Assembly: GCF_020181035.1 (NCBI RefSeq)
Contig: NZ_JAIQYY010000006.1
Location: forward strand, 296,245 to 360,244
Source of the DNA: Streptomyces sp. CoH27
GTDB lineage: Bacteria > Actinomycetota > Actinomycetes > Streptomycetales > Streptomycetaceae
Length of the DNA: 64,000 nucleotides
Direction: 5' to 3'
The notes under the pieces are model-generated. The model was not told the origin of the DNA, did not search any database, and saw nothing but the letters and a program-made list of their open reading frames with translations. This document shows positions 27,896 through 36,739 of the stretch, piece after piece. Position numbers and translations under genes: made by a program. The first letter of the stretch is position 1. Each line of letters begins with the position of its first letter.

Positions 27896-29131
27896 GTGGA
27901 GACGAAGGGTGCCGGGCGGTCCCTGGCATGGCTGCTCACGATCTGGGGCGTCACCCGTCTGGTACTCCTGCTGTTCGTCTTCCAGGTGTGGGTCTTCCCG
28001 GGCCCGGACGTCACCTCCGACGTGTCGGTGATCTACCGCGGCTGGTACGAGGTCCTGCGGCACGGAACGTTTCCGCTGGACGACGTGACCTGGCAGTACC
28101 CGCCCGCCGCGGCCCTGCCGGTCCTCGCCCCCGCCGCCCTGCCCTTCCTGTCGTACGCGCATGCCTTCTTCATGCTGGCGTTCCTCGCCGACGCGGTCGT
28201 GCTCCAGCTGCTGCTGTACCCGGCCGGGCGCAGCGGCCGGTCGCTGCGCGGGGCCTGGGTGTGGGTGGCGGGCGTGCCGCTGCTCGGCCCGACGGTGTTC
28301 GCCCGCTACGACGTGATGGTGACCGCGGTGGCCGTGGCGGCGCTGCTCGCGGGCGTCCGCCATCCGCGGGTGATGGGCGCGCTGACGGCGTTCGGGGCAC
28401 TGCTGAAGGTGTGGCCGGCGCTGCTGCTGGTGGGCTGCTTCCGGCGCCGGGCGTGGGCGTCGGCGGCGGTGACCGCGGCCGGGCTCGCCGCGCTGTTCGC
28501 GGTGTCCATGCCGGGCGCCTTCGCCTTCCTGACCTTTCAGCGGGACCGGGGCACCGAGGTGGAGTCGCTGGGCGCCCTGGTCTTCCATGTGGCCCGGCAC
28601 TTCGGCTGGCACGGACAGGTGCTGCTGAACTACGGGTCGCTGGAATTCCTCGGCCCGCATGTGGAGCAGGTGAGCACGGCGGCGCTGGCGCTGACCGGGG
28701 CCGCGTTCGGCTGGCTGCTGCTGTGGCGGCTGCGGGTGACGCGCCGGCCGCCGCACACCCTCGCGGACGCGGCGTTCACGGCGGTGCTGGTGTTCACGGT
28801 GACCAGCCGGGTGATCAGCCCGCAGTACCTGGTGTGGCTGGTCGGACTGGCCGCGGTCTGCCTGACGTTCCGGGCGAGCCGGATGGGCGTGCCCGCGCTG
28901 CTGGTCGTGCTCGCGTCCTTCGTGACGGTGCTGGAGTTCCCGCTCGGCTTCGGGCACGTGGTGACGAGCGACCGGTACGGCGTGCTGCTGCTGGCGGTCC
29001 GCAATGGCCTGCTGGTCGCCGCCACCGTCCTGGCGGCCCGCCGCCTGTGGCGCGCGACCGTCCCCCCGGCCCCCGCCGCACCCCTGCCGCCCGAGCCGGC
29101 CCGGCCCCGGGAGACCCCGGTCTCGTCCTGA
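27896..29131 (+). CDS. GT87-type polytopic mannosyltransferase-like membrane protein
   Basis: This 411-residue integral membrane protein has about nine to ten hydrophobic helices. The first reads LLTIWGVTRLVLLLFVFQVWV, then a periplasmic YRGWYEVLRHGTFPLDDVTW with the acidic residue expected for polyprenyl-phosphate sugar transferases, and YPPAAALP. The pattern fits GT87/DUF2029 alpha-mannosyltransferases such as mycobacterial Rv2181, which use polyprenyl-phosphate-mannose. The GTG at 27896 follows GCAGGGGATC. The C-terminus is Pro-rich and cytoplasmic-looking. It is divergent from the PimB-like gene, suggesting a shared glycolipid pathway. Confidence 0.8.
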   Translation: METKGAGRSLAWLLTIWGVTRLVLLLFVFQVWVFPGPDVTSDVSVIYRGWYEVLRHGTFPLDDVTWQYPPAAALPVLAPAALPFLSYAHAFFMLAFLADAVVLQLLLYPAGRSGRSLRGAWVWVAGVPLLGPTVFARYDVMVTAVAVAALLAGVRHPRVMGALTAFGALLKVWPALLLVGCFRRRAWASAAVTAAGLAALFAVSMPGAFAFLTFQRDRGTEVESLGALVFHVARHFGWHGQVLLNYGSLEFLGPHVEQVSTAALALTGAAFGWLLLWRLRVTRRPPHTLADAAFTAVLVFTVTSRVISPQYLVWLVGLAAVCLTFRASRMGVPALLVVLASFVTVLEFPLGFGHVVTSDRYGVLLLAVRNGLLVAATVLAARRLWRATVPPAPAAPLPPEPARPRETPVSS

Positions 29132-29266
29132 CCCGGTCGGCCCACGCCAGGAGACGACGGCCGGCCCACGGCACCCGGCAGGCCACGGCAGCGCGCTGCT
29201 GCCAGGGAAGCCTCGGCCGCCGCAGCACACCGGACCGACCGCGACGCGGCCCCGGTCCCTCGCGGC

Positions 29267-30589
29267 TCACCCGGCGCGGGCCAGGGACATCCCGGCGTTC
29301 TCGTGGTGGCCGGCCCTTCGCAGCAGCGCTGTCACGGCCGCGCACTGCACGCCCATCGCGAGCGCCAGCGCCAGGCAGACGCCGGGCAGCCCGAGCCCGG
29401 CCAGGGCGTACGCCAGCGGCAGCTGGACGGCCGTGCCGAGCAGAGTGACCCGGAGCAGGGCGGGCGCTCCCCCGCTGCCCTCGAAGACTCCGCCGAGCGC
29501 GATGAAGCAGGCCATCAGCAGCAGGTAGGGGCCGATGCAGCGCAGGAACAGCACGCCCTGGCGGGCGACTTCGGGTCCGGCGCCGAAGGCGGCCATGATC
29601 CAGGGGGCCGAGACGGCGAACAAGGCGGTGGCGGTGAGCCCCAGGAGTCCGGCGAGCAGCACCGCCTGCCGGCCGATCTCCCGCCGCGCGTCCGTGCCGG
29701 CGCCCCGGGTGTGCGCGGTGTGGATCGCGGCGGCCTGGCGTACGGCGTAGAAAGCCATGGTGGCGACGTACATGACCTTGTAGGCGATGGCGTAGGCGGC
29801 CACCACGGTCACCCCGAGCCGCGCCACGATCGCAATCAGGACCAGCGCTCCGCCCTGGCGCACGGTGAAGTCGGCGGACATGGGCAGACCCGTGGCGAAG
29901 GTGCGGCGCAGGGCGCCCGTGACCGGTCCGGCGGGCGGGGCCCCGGCCGCCGTCCGCAGCAGGGCGTCACGGCGCAGGGCGCGCAGGCCCACGGTGAGGG
30001 CGGCGCAGCGGCACAGCACGGTGGAGGCGGCGGCGCCCGGGACCCCGTAGGCGTGGATGAGGACCGGGTCGCACACCAGGATCAGGCCGTTCGCCAGCAG
30101 CGCGAGCCGCATCGGCGTGCGGGTGTCGCCGGCGCCCTTGAGGATGCCGTCGACGAGCTGCTGGGCGAAGAAGACGGCCATGCCGGGCAGGGAGATCGCG
30201 AAGTAGGCGCCCGCCAGGCGCAGGGCCGCGCTGTCGTCGCCGCCGAGGACCAGCCCGGCCAGCGGCCCGCGCAGCAGGAAGCCGCCGGCCGCGACCACGG
30301 GGGTGACCAGCGCGCACAGCGCCCAGCCCCCGCGTACGGCGGCCCGTACGGCAGCCGGGTCCCGGGCGCCCCGGGCATGCGCGACCAGCACCGTCGTACC
30401 GGAGGCGAAGACCAGCGCGACCCCGAGCAGCACGTTCTCGGTGTTGGTGGCGACGGCCACGGCGGCGACGGCGGCTCCGCCGAGCCGGGAGACCCAGACG
30501 GTGTTGATGATCCCCGACGCGACCGAGGCGAGCAGCGAGAGGTAGACGGGGTGGGCGAGCGCGATGAGCTGTCTGCGGTGGGCGTTCAC
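29267..30589 (-). CDS. MATE-family multidrug efflux transporter
   Basis: This 440-residue transporter has twelve hydrophobic segments arranged as two homologous halves. The first half opens LIALAHPVYLSLLASVASG with INTVWVSRLGG, and the second has a matching TGLPMSADFTVRQGGALVLI. MATE proteins export cationic drugs or metabolites using Na+ or H+ gradients; the substrate is unknown. The GTG at 30589 follows AGGGGGATC. It is divergently transcribed from a PadR-type regulator, and a 17-bp palindrome lies between the two starts, so local repression is very likely. Confidence 0.92.
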   Translation of the reverse strand: MNAHRRQLIALAHPVYLSLLASVASGIINTVWVSRLGGAAVAAVAVATNTENVLLGVALVFASGTTVLVAHARGARDPAAVRAAVRGGWALCALVTPVVAAGGFLLRGPLAGLVLGGDDSAALRLAGAYFAISLPGMAVFFAQQLVDGILKGAGDTRTPMRLALLANGLILVCDPVLIHAYGVPGAAASTVLCRCAALTVGLRALRRDALLRTAAGAPPAGPVTGALRRTFATGLPMSADFTVRQGGALVLIAIVARLGVTVVAAYAIAYKVMYVATMAFYAVRQAAAIHTAHTRGAGTDARREIGRQAVLLAGLLGLTATALFAVSAPWIMAAFGAGPEVARQGVLFLRCIGPYLLLMACFIALGGVFEGSGGAPALLRVTLLGTAVQLPLAYALAGLGLPGVCLALALAMGVQCAAVTALLRRAGHHENAGMSLARAG

Positions 30590-30597
30590 GTGATCCC

Positions 30598-30640
30598 CCT
30601 CTTATCGAGCTACCACTAATCGAGGTAGCTCGATAAGAGG
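30598..30640. promoter_or_regulatory. Perfect 17-bp palindromic operator between MATE and padR
   Basis: CCTCTTATCGAGCTACC (30598-30614) is the exact reverse complement of 30624-30640, with a 9-base spacer ACTAATCGA. It sits 8 bases from the MATE start codon and 54 bases from the padR start. This is an ideal place for the PadR dimer or tetramer to repress both genes. Confidence 0.85.
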
Positions 30641-30693
30641 TAACATGGCGTCCGAGGCCGCCGCAAGGGGGCACCGCACGCTGAGGAGAACCG

Positions 30694-31227
30694 GTGCTGG
30701 AGTTGTCGATCCTGGGGTTTCTCGCCGAGGAGCCGCTGCACGGCTATGAGCTGAAGGAGCGGATCAAGGCGCTGAGCGGGCATGTCCGCCCGGTCAGCGA
30801 CGGCGCGCTCTACCCGGCCATCAACCGGCTGGTCGCCGCCGGACTGCTGGACCAGCGCACCGAGGAGGGCGCGAGCGCCGCCCCGCGCCGGGTGCTGTCC
30901 CTGACCGGGAAGGGACGCGCGGAGCTGCTGGAGCGTCTGCGCAGCCCCAAGCAGGCGGAGATCACCGACCACGTCCGCTTCAACACCGTGCTGGCCTTCC
31001 TGCGGCACCTGGACGACCCCGCCGGGCAGGCCGCCGTACTGCGCCGCCGGCTGGACTTCCTCCAGACTCCGGCCAGCTTCTTCTACCGGCAGGGCGAGCC
31101 GGTGCGGGCCGAGGAGGCCGGGGACCTGTTCCGGGAGGGGATGCTGCGGGTGGCCCGGGCCACCGGGCAGGCCGAGCGGGCCTGGCTGCGCGAGGCCCTG
31201 GAGACGCTCAGCCGAGCTGACTCCTGA
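30694..31227 (+). CDS. PadR-family transcriptional regulator
   Basis: This 177-residue regulator has the N-terminal winged helix LSILGFLAEEPLHGYELKER, the wing segment VSDGALYPAINRLVAAGLLD and TEEGASAAPRRVLSLTGKG, then a C-terminal helical dimerisation domain of the Vir_act_alpha_C type. PadR proteins usually repress a neighbouring transporter until a phenolic or drug ligand binds. Here that target is the divergent MATE gene. The GTG at 30694 follows CTGAGGAG. Its 3' end overlaps the convergent lipoprotein gene by 20 bases. Confidence 0.93.
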   Translation: MLELSILGFLAEEPLHGYELKERIKALSGHVRPVSDGALYPAINRLVAAGLLDQRTEEGASAAPRRVLSLTGKGRAELLERLRSPKQAEITDHVRFNTVLAFLRHLDDPAGQAAVLRRRLDFLQTPASFFYRQGEPVRAEEAGDLFREGMLRVARATGQAERAWLREALETLSRADS

Positions 31228-32398
31228 CGTACGCCCGCCAACTCTCGGTGAACGCCTCCGGGGTGGTCCCGAGCACGGTCTTCAGCGCCGCCTCGACCGC
31301 GCCCGCCCGCTGCTGACGGTCGCCGACGGCCCGGTAGAAGGCGCCGAGCCGGGCCGTGCCCCAGTGACCGGCGATCATCCGGCAGGCCAGCCAGCCGCTC
31401 TCGTAGGCCTGGGCCAGCTTGACGGGGTCGCTGGTGAAGCCGAAGTCCTTGTCGGTGGGCAGGGCGGCGGGGGTGAGACCGTCCCGGACGGCGCGGGTCA
31501 GTTCCGGCGCGACCTCGGTGGGGGTGCGGCCGGTGCCGAGGTAGCCGATCCAGTCCGCATACCCCTCGGAGAGCCACAGCGGGGTCGCGGCGGTGGTGTG
31601 GGCACGGGTCGCCACATGGGTGGTCTCGTGCGTGAGGACGACCTGTTTGCCGAGGTCACCGAGGACGGCGTACGCCTCCGGGTTGACCACCACCCGGTCC
31701 GCGGGCGCCTTCCCGGAACCCCCCACCTCACCGGTGGTGACGGCCGCGATGCCCCGGTAGTCCGCGGCGGGCGAGCCGAGCAGCCCGCCCATGCCGGCCA
31801 GCGAGCGCGGCACGAGCACGACGACCCGGCGGCTCCAGTCACCGCCCCACACCCGGGAGACGGTCGGCACGGCCCGGTCGGCGAGCCCGGCGTAGGCACG
31901 CAGCTCGGCCTGCGTCCGGCCGGTGCCCAGCACCAGGCTGTGCGCACCCCGGACGACGGTCACCGAACCCTGGTCCCACAGCTGCTGCCCGGCCTGCCTG
32001 GCGGGCTCGTCGGCGGCGACGTACCACTTCCCGTCCGCGGTACGGCCGAGGGTGAGGGTGCGCTGGGCGTCGACCGGGGCGGTGTCGTACCCGGCGACGC
32101 GATAGTTCAGCTCGGCGTCGGCCGTGGCGCCGGTGGCGGTACGGCGTACGCCGGTGACCCGATAGGCCCAGGAGGCCAGCGGGAGCGCCCGTAGCCGGGT
32201 GTACTCGGTGCGGGTGCCGGTGGCCGCGTACGCCGGCTCGTCGTGCCGGAGGAGGGCGGCCGAGCGCCGGTCGAGCAGGTGCTGCACCTCGGTGCGGGCG
32301 GTGTCGGCCGTCGTGCCGCTGCCCGCGCATCCGGTCAGGGGCAGCAGCAGGGCGAGGCCGGCGGCCCCGAGCCACCCCACTCTTGCGCGACCGGTCAT
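31208..32398 (-). CDS. Secreted lipoprotein with zincin-like HExxH motif
   Basis: This 396-residue protein starts with a lipoprotein signal (LGAAGLALLLPLTGC, lipobox Cys24). A SnoaL-like N-terminal part (DEPAYAATGTRTEY) is followed by a C-terminal metallopeptidase-like region with HETTH at 257-261 and Glu278 in SEGYADW, the gluzincin arrangement of peptidase_MA families. It is probably anchored on the outer face of the membrane. Substrate is unknown. It lies downstream of two NlpC/P60 genes on the same strand, so a cell-wall or surface-protein role is plausible. Confidence 0.8.
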   Translation of the reverse strand: MTGRARVGWLGAAGLALLLPLTGCAGSGTTADTARTEVQHLLDRRSAALLRHDEPAYAATGTRTEYTRLRALPLASWAYRVTGVRRTATGATADAELNYRVAGYDTAPVDAQRTLTLGRTADGKWYVAADEPARQAGQQLWDQGSVTVVRGAHSLVLGTGRTQAELRAYAGLADRAVPTVSRVWGGDWSRRVVVLVPRSLAGMGGLLGSPAADYRGIAAVTTGEVGGSGKAPADRVVVNPEAYAVLGDLGKQVVLTHETTHVATRAHTTAATPLWLSEGYADWIGYLGTGRTPTEVAPELTRAVRDGLTPAALPTDKDFGFTSDPVKLAQAYESGWLACRMIAGHWGTARLGAFYRAVGDRQQRAGAVEAALKTVLGTTPEAFTESWRAYVRSQLG

Positions 32399-32426
32399 TT
32401 CCCGATCGTAACGGCGGCCGACACCG

Positions 32427-33446
32427 TCAGGGCCGGGTCACCGAGGAGATCGGCATCATCCCGACGGGGTCGTACCGCACCGCCGCCCCCGGGTAGGGCG
32501 CGTGGATGACCTGGCCGTTGCCGACGTACATGGCCACATGGCTGGCGTCGGACCGGTAGACCACGAGGTCGCCGGGCCGGGCCTGGGAGAGCGGGACGTG
32601 CCGGCCGGCGAAGCGCTGCTCCTGCGAGGTGCGCGGCAGATGGATGCCGGCATGCGCGTACGACCACTGCATCAGGCCCGAGCAGTCGAAGCCGGAGGGG
32701 CCGTTCGCGCCCCAGACGTAGGGCCGGCCGAGGGCGGACTGCGCGGCGGCCACGGCGGCCGCGGCACGGGCGTCCGGGGCGACCACGCCGGACAGGTCGG
32801 GCAGGTCGGCGCGGGTGTCCCGGGAGGCGCGGTCGTAGGCGGCGCGGGCGGCGGCCGGCAGGGAGTCGATCAGCTGCCGGGCCTTGGCGAGCTTCTGCTC
32901 GACGGTCTTCTTGTGCACGGCCACGGCCTTGCGGCTCTTGTCCAGCTCGGCGAGCTTCCCGGCCGCCTCGGCGCGCTCCTGGGCGAGCTCCCGCAGCGCC
33001 GACCTCAACTCCCGCAACTGGCCTGCCTGTTGGGTGGTGATGCGGTCGAGGGTGGAGGCCTTGTCGAGGTAGTCGTCGGGGTCGTCGGAGAACAGCAGCG
33101 CGACGGCCGGGTCGATGCCGCCGGCCCGGTACTGGGCGCCGGCCAGCGAACCGAGGTGCTCGCGCAGGGTGTTGATGCGCTGCTGCTGGCGGGCCATGTG
33201 GTCCTGGGCGCCCTGCACCTCCCGGCGCAGCGAGTCGGCCTGCTCCTCGGCCTTGTCGAAGGCCTGGGTCGCCTGCTCGGCCTCCTGGTAGAGGCGGTCC
33301 ACCTCGGCGCGGGTGCCGTCGTGCGGCGCCGCCTGCGCGGGTACGGCGCCGAGCGCGGCGGCCGCGGCCGACAGCACGCACAAAGCGGTGGCGCCCCGGT
33401 TGAATCCGGTGAATCCAAAGGAGGCAAGGCGGCGGTGAGACCCCAC
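32427..33446 (-). CDS. Secreted NlpC/P60 peptidoglycan endopeptidase with coiled coil (paralog 2)
   Basis: This 339-residue protein has an N-terminal signal (ATALCVLSAAAAALGAVPAQA) and a long coiled coil (about residues 45-200) rich in Glu, Gln and Arg. The NlpC/P60 domain has catalytic Cys255 in GFDCSGLMQWSY, His303 in ASHVAMYVG and a third residue His315 in IHAPYPG. Such enzymes cut stem peptides in peptidoglycan, as RipA-type and CwlO-type enzymes do. The GTG at 33446 follows AGAAGGA. It is a clear paralog of the next gene upstream and lies about 260 bases downstream of it. Confidence 0.9.
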   Translation of the reverse strand: MGSHRRLASFGFTGFNRGATALCVLSAAAAALGAVPAQAAPHDGTRAEVDRLYQEAEQATQAFDKAEEQADSLRREVQGAQDHMARQQQRINTLREHLGSLAGAQYRAGGIDPAVALLFSDDPDDYLDKASTLDRITTQQAGQLRELRSALRELAQERAEAAGKLAELDKSRKAVAVHKKTVEQKLAKARQLIDSLPAAARAAYDRASRDTRADLPDLSGVVAPDARAAAAVAAAQSALGRPYVWGANGPSGFDCSGLMQWSYAHAGIHLPRTSQEQRFAGRHVPLSQARPGDLVVYRSDASHVAMYVGNGQVIHAPYPGAAVRYDPVGMMPISSVTRP

Positions 33447-33706
33447 GGCGGTCCTTCTGCTGGCGGACAGATACCGCTCCCCCGGCGCCTGGGGACGGGG
33501 AGGCCCCGGCGCCGGGGGAGCGGGCCAGACAGTAGCCGTCCGTGAGGGCCCGGACCAAAGACCGTGACGGCAACACACAGTGACGCCCCGCCGCTGACGC
33601 AGGTCATCGGCGGGGCGTGGCGTCAGTTCCGGTTCCCGGGATTCGCCCGTTCGGGCGCCCCGTGTCCGCGTTTCGCGCGTGGTCCGCGGGGGTCCTGCCG
33701 GTGGGG

Positions 33707-34741
33707 TCAGACCCGGACGCCGAACTGGAACGGCATGTCGGAGATGGCTTCGTAGCGGACCACGGCGCCGGTGTGCGGGGCGTGCAGCACCTGGCCGTTG
33801 CCGGCGTAGAGGCCGACGTGGTGGATGTCGCCGTAGAAGAAGACCAGGTCGCCGACCTGGAGGTCGTTGATGGAGCTGATCCGGGTGCCGATGGTCGCCT
33901 GTTCCTGCGAGGTGCGCGGGATGGAGACACCGGCCTGGGCGTAGGCCCAGGAGGTCAGGCCCGAGCAGTCGAAGGAGGAGGGGCCGGAGGCGCCGTACAC
34001 GTACGGCGAGCCGATCACGCTCTGGGCGGCGGCGAAGGCGGCACCGGCGCGGCCGGAGGCGGGGGTGCTGTTGCCGAGGTCGACGCGCGAGCTGGAGGAG
34101 CGGTCGGCGCGCGCCTGCTGGGCGGCCAGGTCCGCCTTCTCCTTGGCGGTCAGGGTGTTGAGCAGCTTCTGCGCGTCGGCGAGCTTGCCCTGGACGTCCT
34201 TCTTGTTCTGCGCCAGCTGGGCGCGCGTGGCGGAGAGGTCCTTGAGCTTCGCCTGGGCCTCGGCGCGCTCCTGGGCCAGTTCGCGCTGTTTGTCCTGGAT
34301 CTTCTTCAGCGCGTCGACCTGCTGGGCGCTCAGCTGGTCGAGCGTGGAGGCCTTGTCGAGGAAGTCGTTCGGGTTGGAGGACAGGAAGAGCTGGACCGAG
34401 GGGTCGATGCCGCCCGAGCGGTACTGCGAGGTGGCCAGCGAACCCAGGCTGTCGCGCAGCTTGTTGAGGTCCTGCTGGCCTCGGGCGACGTTGTCCTGGA
34501 TGGTGGAGATTTCCTTCTGCAGCTTCTGCTGCTTGGCCTGCGCCCCGTCGAACTTCTCGGTGGCCTGCTCGGCCTGCTGGTAGAGGTCGTCGACCTTGGC
34601 CTTGACCTGGTCCTTGCTGAGCTTCTCGCTCGGCGCGGCGTTGGCGGCGTTCGCGCTCAGCACGACGGCGGCGGCTGCTGCGGTGGTCAGCACGGTCACG
34701 CGGGCGCGACTCTGCTGCTTGGGTCGACGGTGGGACGCCAC
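33707..34741 (-). CDS. Secreted NlpC/P60 peptidoglycan endopeptidase with coiled coil (paralog 1)
   Basis: This 344-residue protein has the same plan as its neighbour: a signal peptide (VTVLTTAAAAAVVLSANAANA), a long coiled coil with repeated AQxKLxxL-like heptads, then an NlpC/P60 domain with Cys259 in SFDCSGLTSWAY, His308 in IHHVGLYAGNG and His320 in VLHAPHTG. The GTG at 34741 follows GAAGGAG. The strings GGIDPSVQLFLSSNPNDFLD and DKASTLDQ recur almost unchanged in the downstream paralog, showing tandem duplication. It matches the position of an NlpC/P60 gene near pimB and trpD in mycobacteria. Confidence 0.92.
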   Translation of the reverse strand: MASHRRPKQQSRARVTVLTTAAAAAVVLSANAANAAPSEKLSKDQVKAKVDDLYQQAEQATEKFDGAQAKQQKLQKEISTIQDNVARGQQDLNKLRDSLGSLATSQYRSGGIDPSVQLFLSSNPNDFLDKASTLDQLSAQQVDALKKIQDKQRELAQERAEAQAKLKDLSATRAQLAQNKKDVQGKLADAQKLLNTLTAKEKADLAAQQARADRSSSSRVDLGNSTPASGRAGAAFAAAQSVIGSPYVYGASGPSSFDCSGLTSWAYAQAGVSIPRTSQEQATIGTRISSINDLQVGDLVFFYGDIHHVGLYAGNGQVLHAPHTGAVVRYEAISDMPFQFGVRV

Positions 34742-34802
34742 GAGGGACGAACTCCTTCGTGTGAGTGAGTGACTGATCACCCGTTCGGAGGTTCGAGCCC
34801 AG

Positions 34803-34832
34803 ACCTTAGTGACCCAGTTGTGATCAGTTCAA
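34803..34832 (-). promoter_or_regulatory. Candidate promoter of the first NlpC/P60 gene
   Basis: On the minus strand TTGAAC (34832-34827) and TAAGGT (34808-34803) are spaced by 18 bases in a locally AT-richer 200-base region. Transcription would begin about 55 bases before the GTG start. Confidence 0.5.
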
Positions 34833-34961
34833 ATCCTCTCAGCAGAAAATCCCATCACGCAATGCATTCTTTGCACAGAACTCACATGCTGTGATGCGCG
34901 ATCGACACTACGTTGCGTGACGATACGGCCAATTCGGGCATTGCATATGCCCGTTGGGCCT

Positions 34962-36305
34962 TCAGGACAGTCGCTTGAGAAGCACCGCAGAGGCGACGGG
35001 ACGGGCACCCGCCCTGGCGACCCCGTCGGCCACCTCACGATCGGTGGAGGCGACGATGACCGGACGGCCCGGCGGCTCCGCGCGCACCAGCTGGCGGATC
35101 AGCTCGTCGGCCGTCACGCCCGGCTTGGAGAACAGCACCCGCACCCCGCGCGGCGGCGCGAGCAGCACCGGCGCGGCCAGTTCGGCGCCGTCGAAGACAC
35201 ACGTCACCTCGGCGCCGGTCTGCGCGGCGAGCGCCGAGAGCTGGCCGAGCAGCCTCAGGCGCTGCTTCTCCAGCGGCATCTGCGGATAGCCGGTCTTGGT
35301 GACGTTGTAGCCGTCGACCACCAGATGCGCCTGCGGCAGCGCGAGCAGCTGGTCGAGGATGGCCGGATCGTGCTCGGACAGGGCGCGCGCCGCGATGTCC
35401 TTCGGGGTCATCCGGCCCGGCTCGACGGCGTCCACGGTCTCCGCCGGCCGCACGGACACCGGCGGCAGGGCCAGCTCGCGCCGGAGGCCCTGGGTGGCGT
35501 CCAGCAGGGTGTCCAGCAGCAGCCGTACCCGCATGTCCTCCACGCTGCGGCCCTCGCGCGCGGCGCGGCGGGTGGCCTCCAGCGCCGCCTCGGCCTCACC
35601 GAGCCGGGACTTGAGCCGGCGGGACTCGCTCTCGGCGGACGACACCTGCGCCTGCGCCTCGGCCCGTACGGCGTCCATCTCGCCCTGGGCCTTGCGCAGC
35701 GCGGCCTCACCCCGCTTGACGTCGCTGAGGGCGGCACGGAGCTTACGGTGAAGCGATTCCGCTTCCCTGCGTGCCGACTCCAGCTCCGCGCGCAGCCGTT
35801 CGGTCTCGGCGCGGGTGTGCTCGCGGGCCTGGGCCAGCTCGGCGCGCAGCCGCTCCAGCTCGGCCCGGCTCTCCTCGTCGGCCCGCTCGGCGTCCGCGCG
35901 CTGGGCCTCCTCGCCGGCCGCGGCGACCAGCTTCACCCAGCCCGCCGGGCGCAGTACGTAGGCCGCGGCCGCCACGTCGAGCGGGTCCGCGGCCGGGGGC
36001 GGGGAACCGGAGTCGAGGGCGCCGGTCAGTTCCGGCTGCGCCTCTCTGAGCTTCTCCCCGATCCGCTGCCGGAACAGCGGATCGGTCTCCAGCGCCGCCG
36101 CCATCGCGTTCCCGGCGAACTTCGCCCGGCGACTGGGGGTGAACCGGGCGTACTGCCGCAGTTGGGCGGGCAGTTCGGACACGGTGAGCCCGCCGAAGCC
36201 GTCCGAGACGATCTGCACGACCCGGCGGCGCACGCCGTCGGGCAGCGGACGGTCAAGCACCTCAGCGGTGCCGTCGCCCGGCCCCCCGCCTGCGGTCTCC
36301 ACCAT
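34962..36305 (-). CDS. Coiled-coil protein with C-terminal NYN (YacP/PIN-like) RNase-type domain
   Basis: This 447-residue protein has three parts. An N-terminal helical region (residues 1-130) is followed by a long, strongly charged coiled coil (about 130-265, many EAERLRAELE-type heptads). The C-terminal NYN domain starts at about 325 with AHLVVDGYNVTKTGYPQMPL and has VTCVFDGAELAAP, VRVLFSKPGVTADELI and VIVASTDREVAD. The acidic residues of the PIN-like active site (VVDGYN, VFDG, TADE, STDRE) are present, so RNA cleavage is plausible. Family members are mostly uncharacterised. A zinc-ribbon protein is encoded just upstream. Confidence 0.85.
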   Translation of the reverse strand: MVETAGGGPGDGTAEVLDRPLPDGVRRRVVQIVSDGFGGLTVSELPAQLRQYARFTPSRRAKFAGNAMAAALETDPLFRQRIGEKLREAQPELTGALDSGSPPPAADPLDVAAAAYVLRPAGWVKLVAAAGEEAQRADAERADEESRAELERLRAELAQAREHTRAETERLRAELESARREAESLHRKLRAALSDVKRGEAALRKAQGEMDAVRAEAQAQVSSAESESRRLKSRLGEAEAALEATRRAAREGRSVEDMRVRLLLDTLLDATQGLRRELALPPVSVRPAETVDAVEPGRMTPKDIAARALSEHDPAILDQLLALPQAHLVVDGYNVTKTGYPQMPLEKQRLRLLGQLSALAAQTGAEVTCVFDGAELAAPVLLAPPRGVRVLFSKPGVTADELIRQLVRAEPPGRPVIVASTDREVADGVARAGARPVASAVLLKRLS

Positions 36306-36346
36306 CCGTCACACCCCACTAGTCCACTTCTTCGGGACCGCTCCGC

Positions 36347-36586
36347 TCAGGAGTCGGCGCCCGGCCTGTCCACGAGTTCCACCTGGTCCACCGCGTTGCA
36401 CCAGCGGCAGCGCACCGATTCGATGGTCTCACTGACCACCTCGCGCTCCTCCACGGTGGGCTCTCCGGCCAGATCGAGGTGGACGTACTCGACGACCTTC
36501 GACGAACGGGTCACGTCGAACCGGGTCAGGTTGCCGCACAGGGTGCAGCGCCACCGGGTGGTCGCGGTCGGCAGGGGAACCGTCAT
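36347..36586 (-). CDS. Small zinc-ribbon-like protein
   Basis: This 79-residue protein has two CxxC pairs (RCTLCGNLTRFDV near residue 14 and VRCRWCNAVDQVEL near residue 60) spaced as in a zinc ribbon. An acidic strand (VEEREVVSETIESV) lies between them. It probably binds zinc and may contact nucleic acid or protein. It is 41 bases upstream of the NYN gene on the same strand and may act with it. No characterised homolog comes to mind. Confidence 0.78.
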   Translation of the reverse strand: MTVPLPTATTRWRCTLCGNLTRFDVTRSSKVVEYVHLDLAGEPTVEEREVVSETIESVRCRWCNAVDQVELVDRPGADS

Positions 36587-36739
36587 CGTGGCAGTCCGCT
36601 TCCTTCTCGTCTCTGTCCGCGCCGTCGGCCGACGCGTGTGGCTCGTAACCCTACGGCCTGGCGGGTACTCGCCGCCCGTCCGTCCATGACGGCGAGGCGG
36701 TCTGTTGGCATGCGTCCCGTTACGTCATGCTCTGTATTC

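Noticed and set aside
34742..34961. A ydaO (cyclic di-AMP) riboswitch upstream of the NlpC/P60 gene
   Set aside because: Such riboswitches precede wall-hydrolase genes in actinobacteria, but I find none of the conserved aptamer strings and the space after the likely promoter is only about 55 bases.
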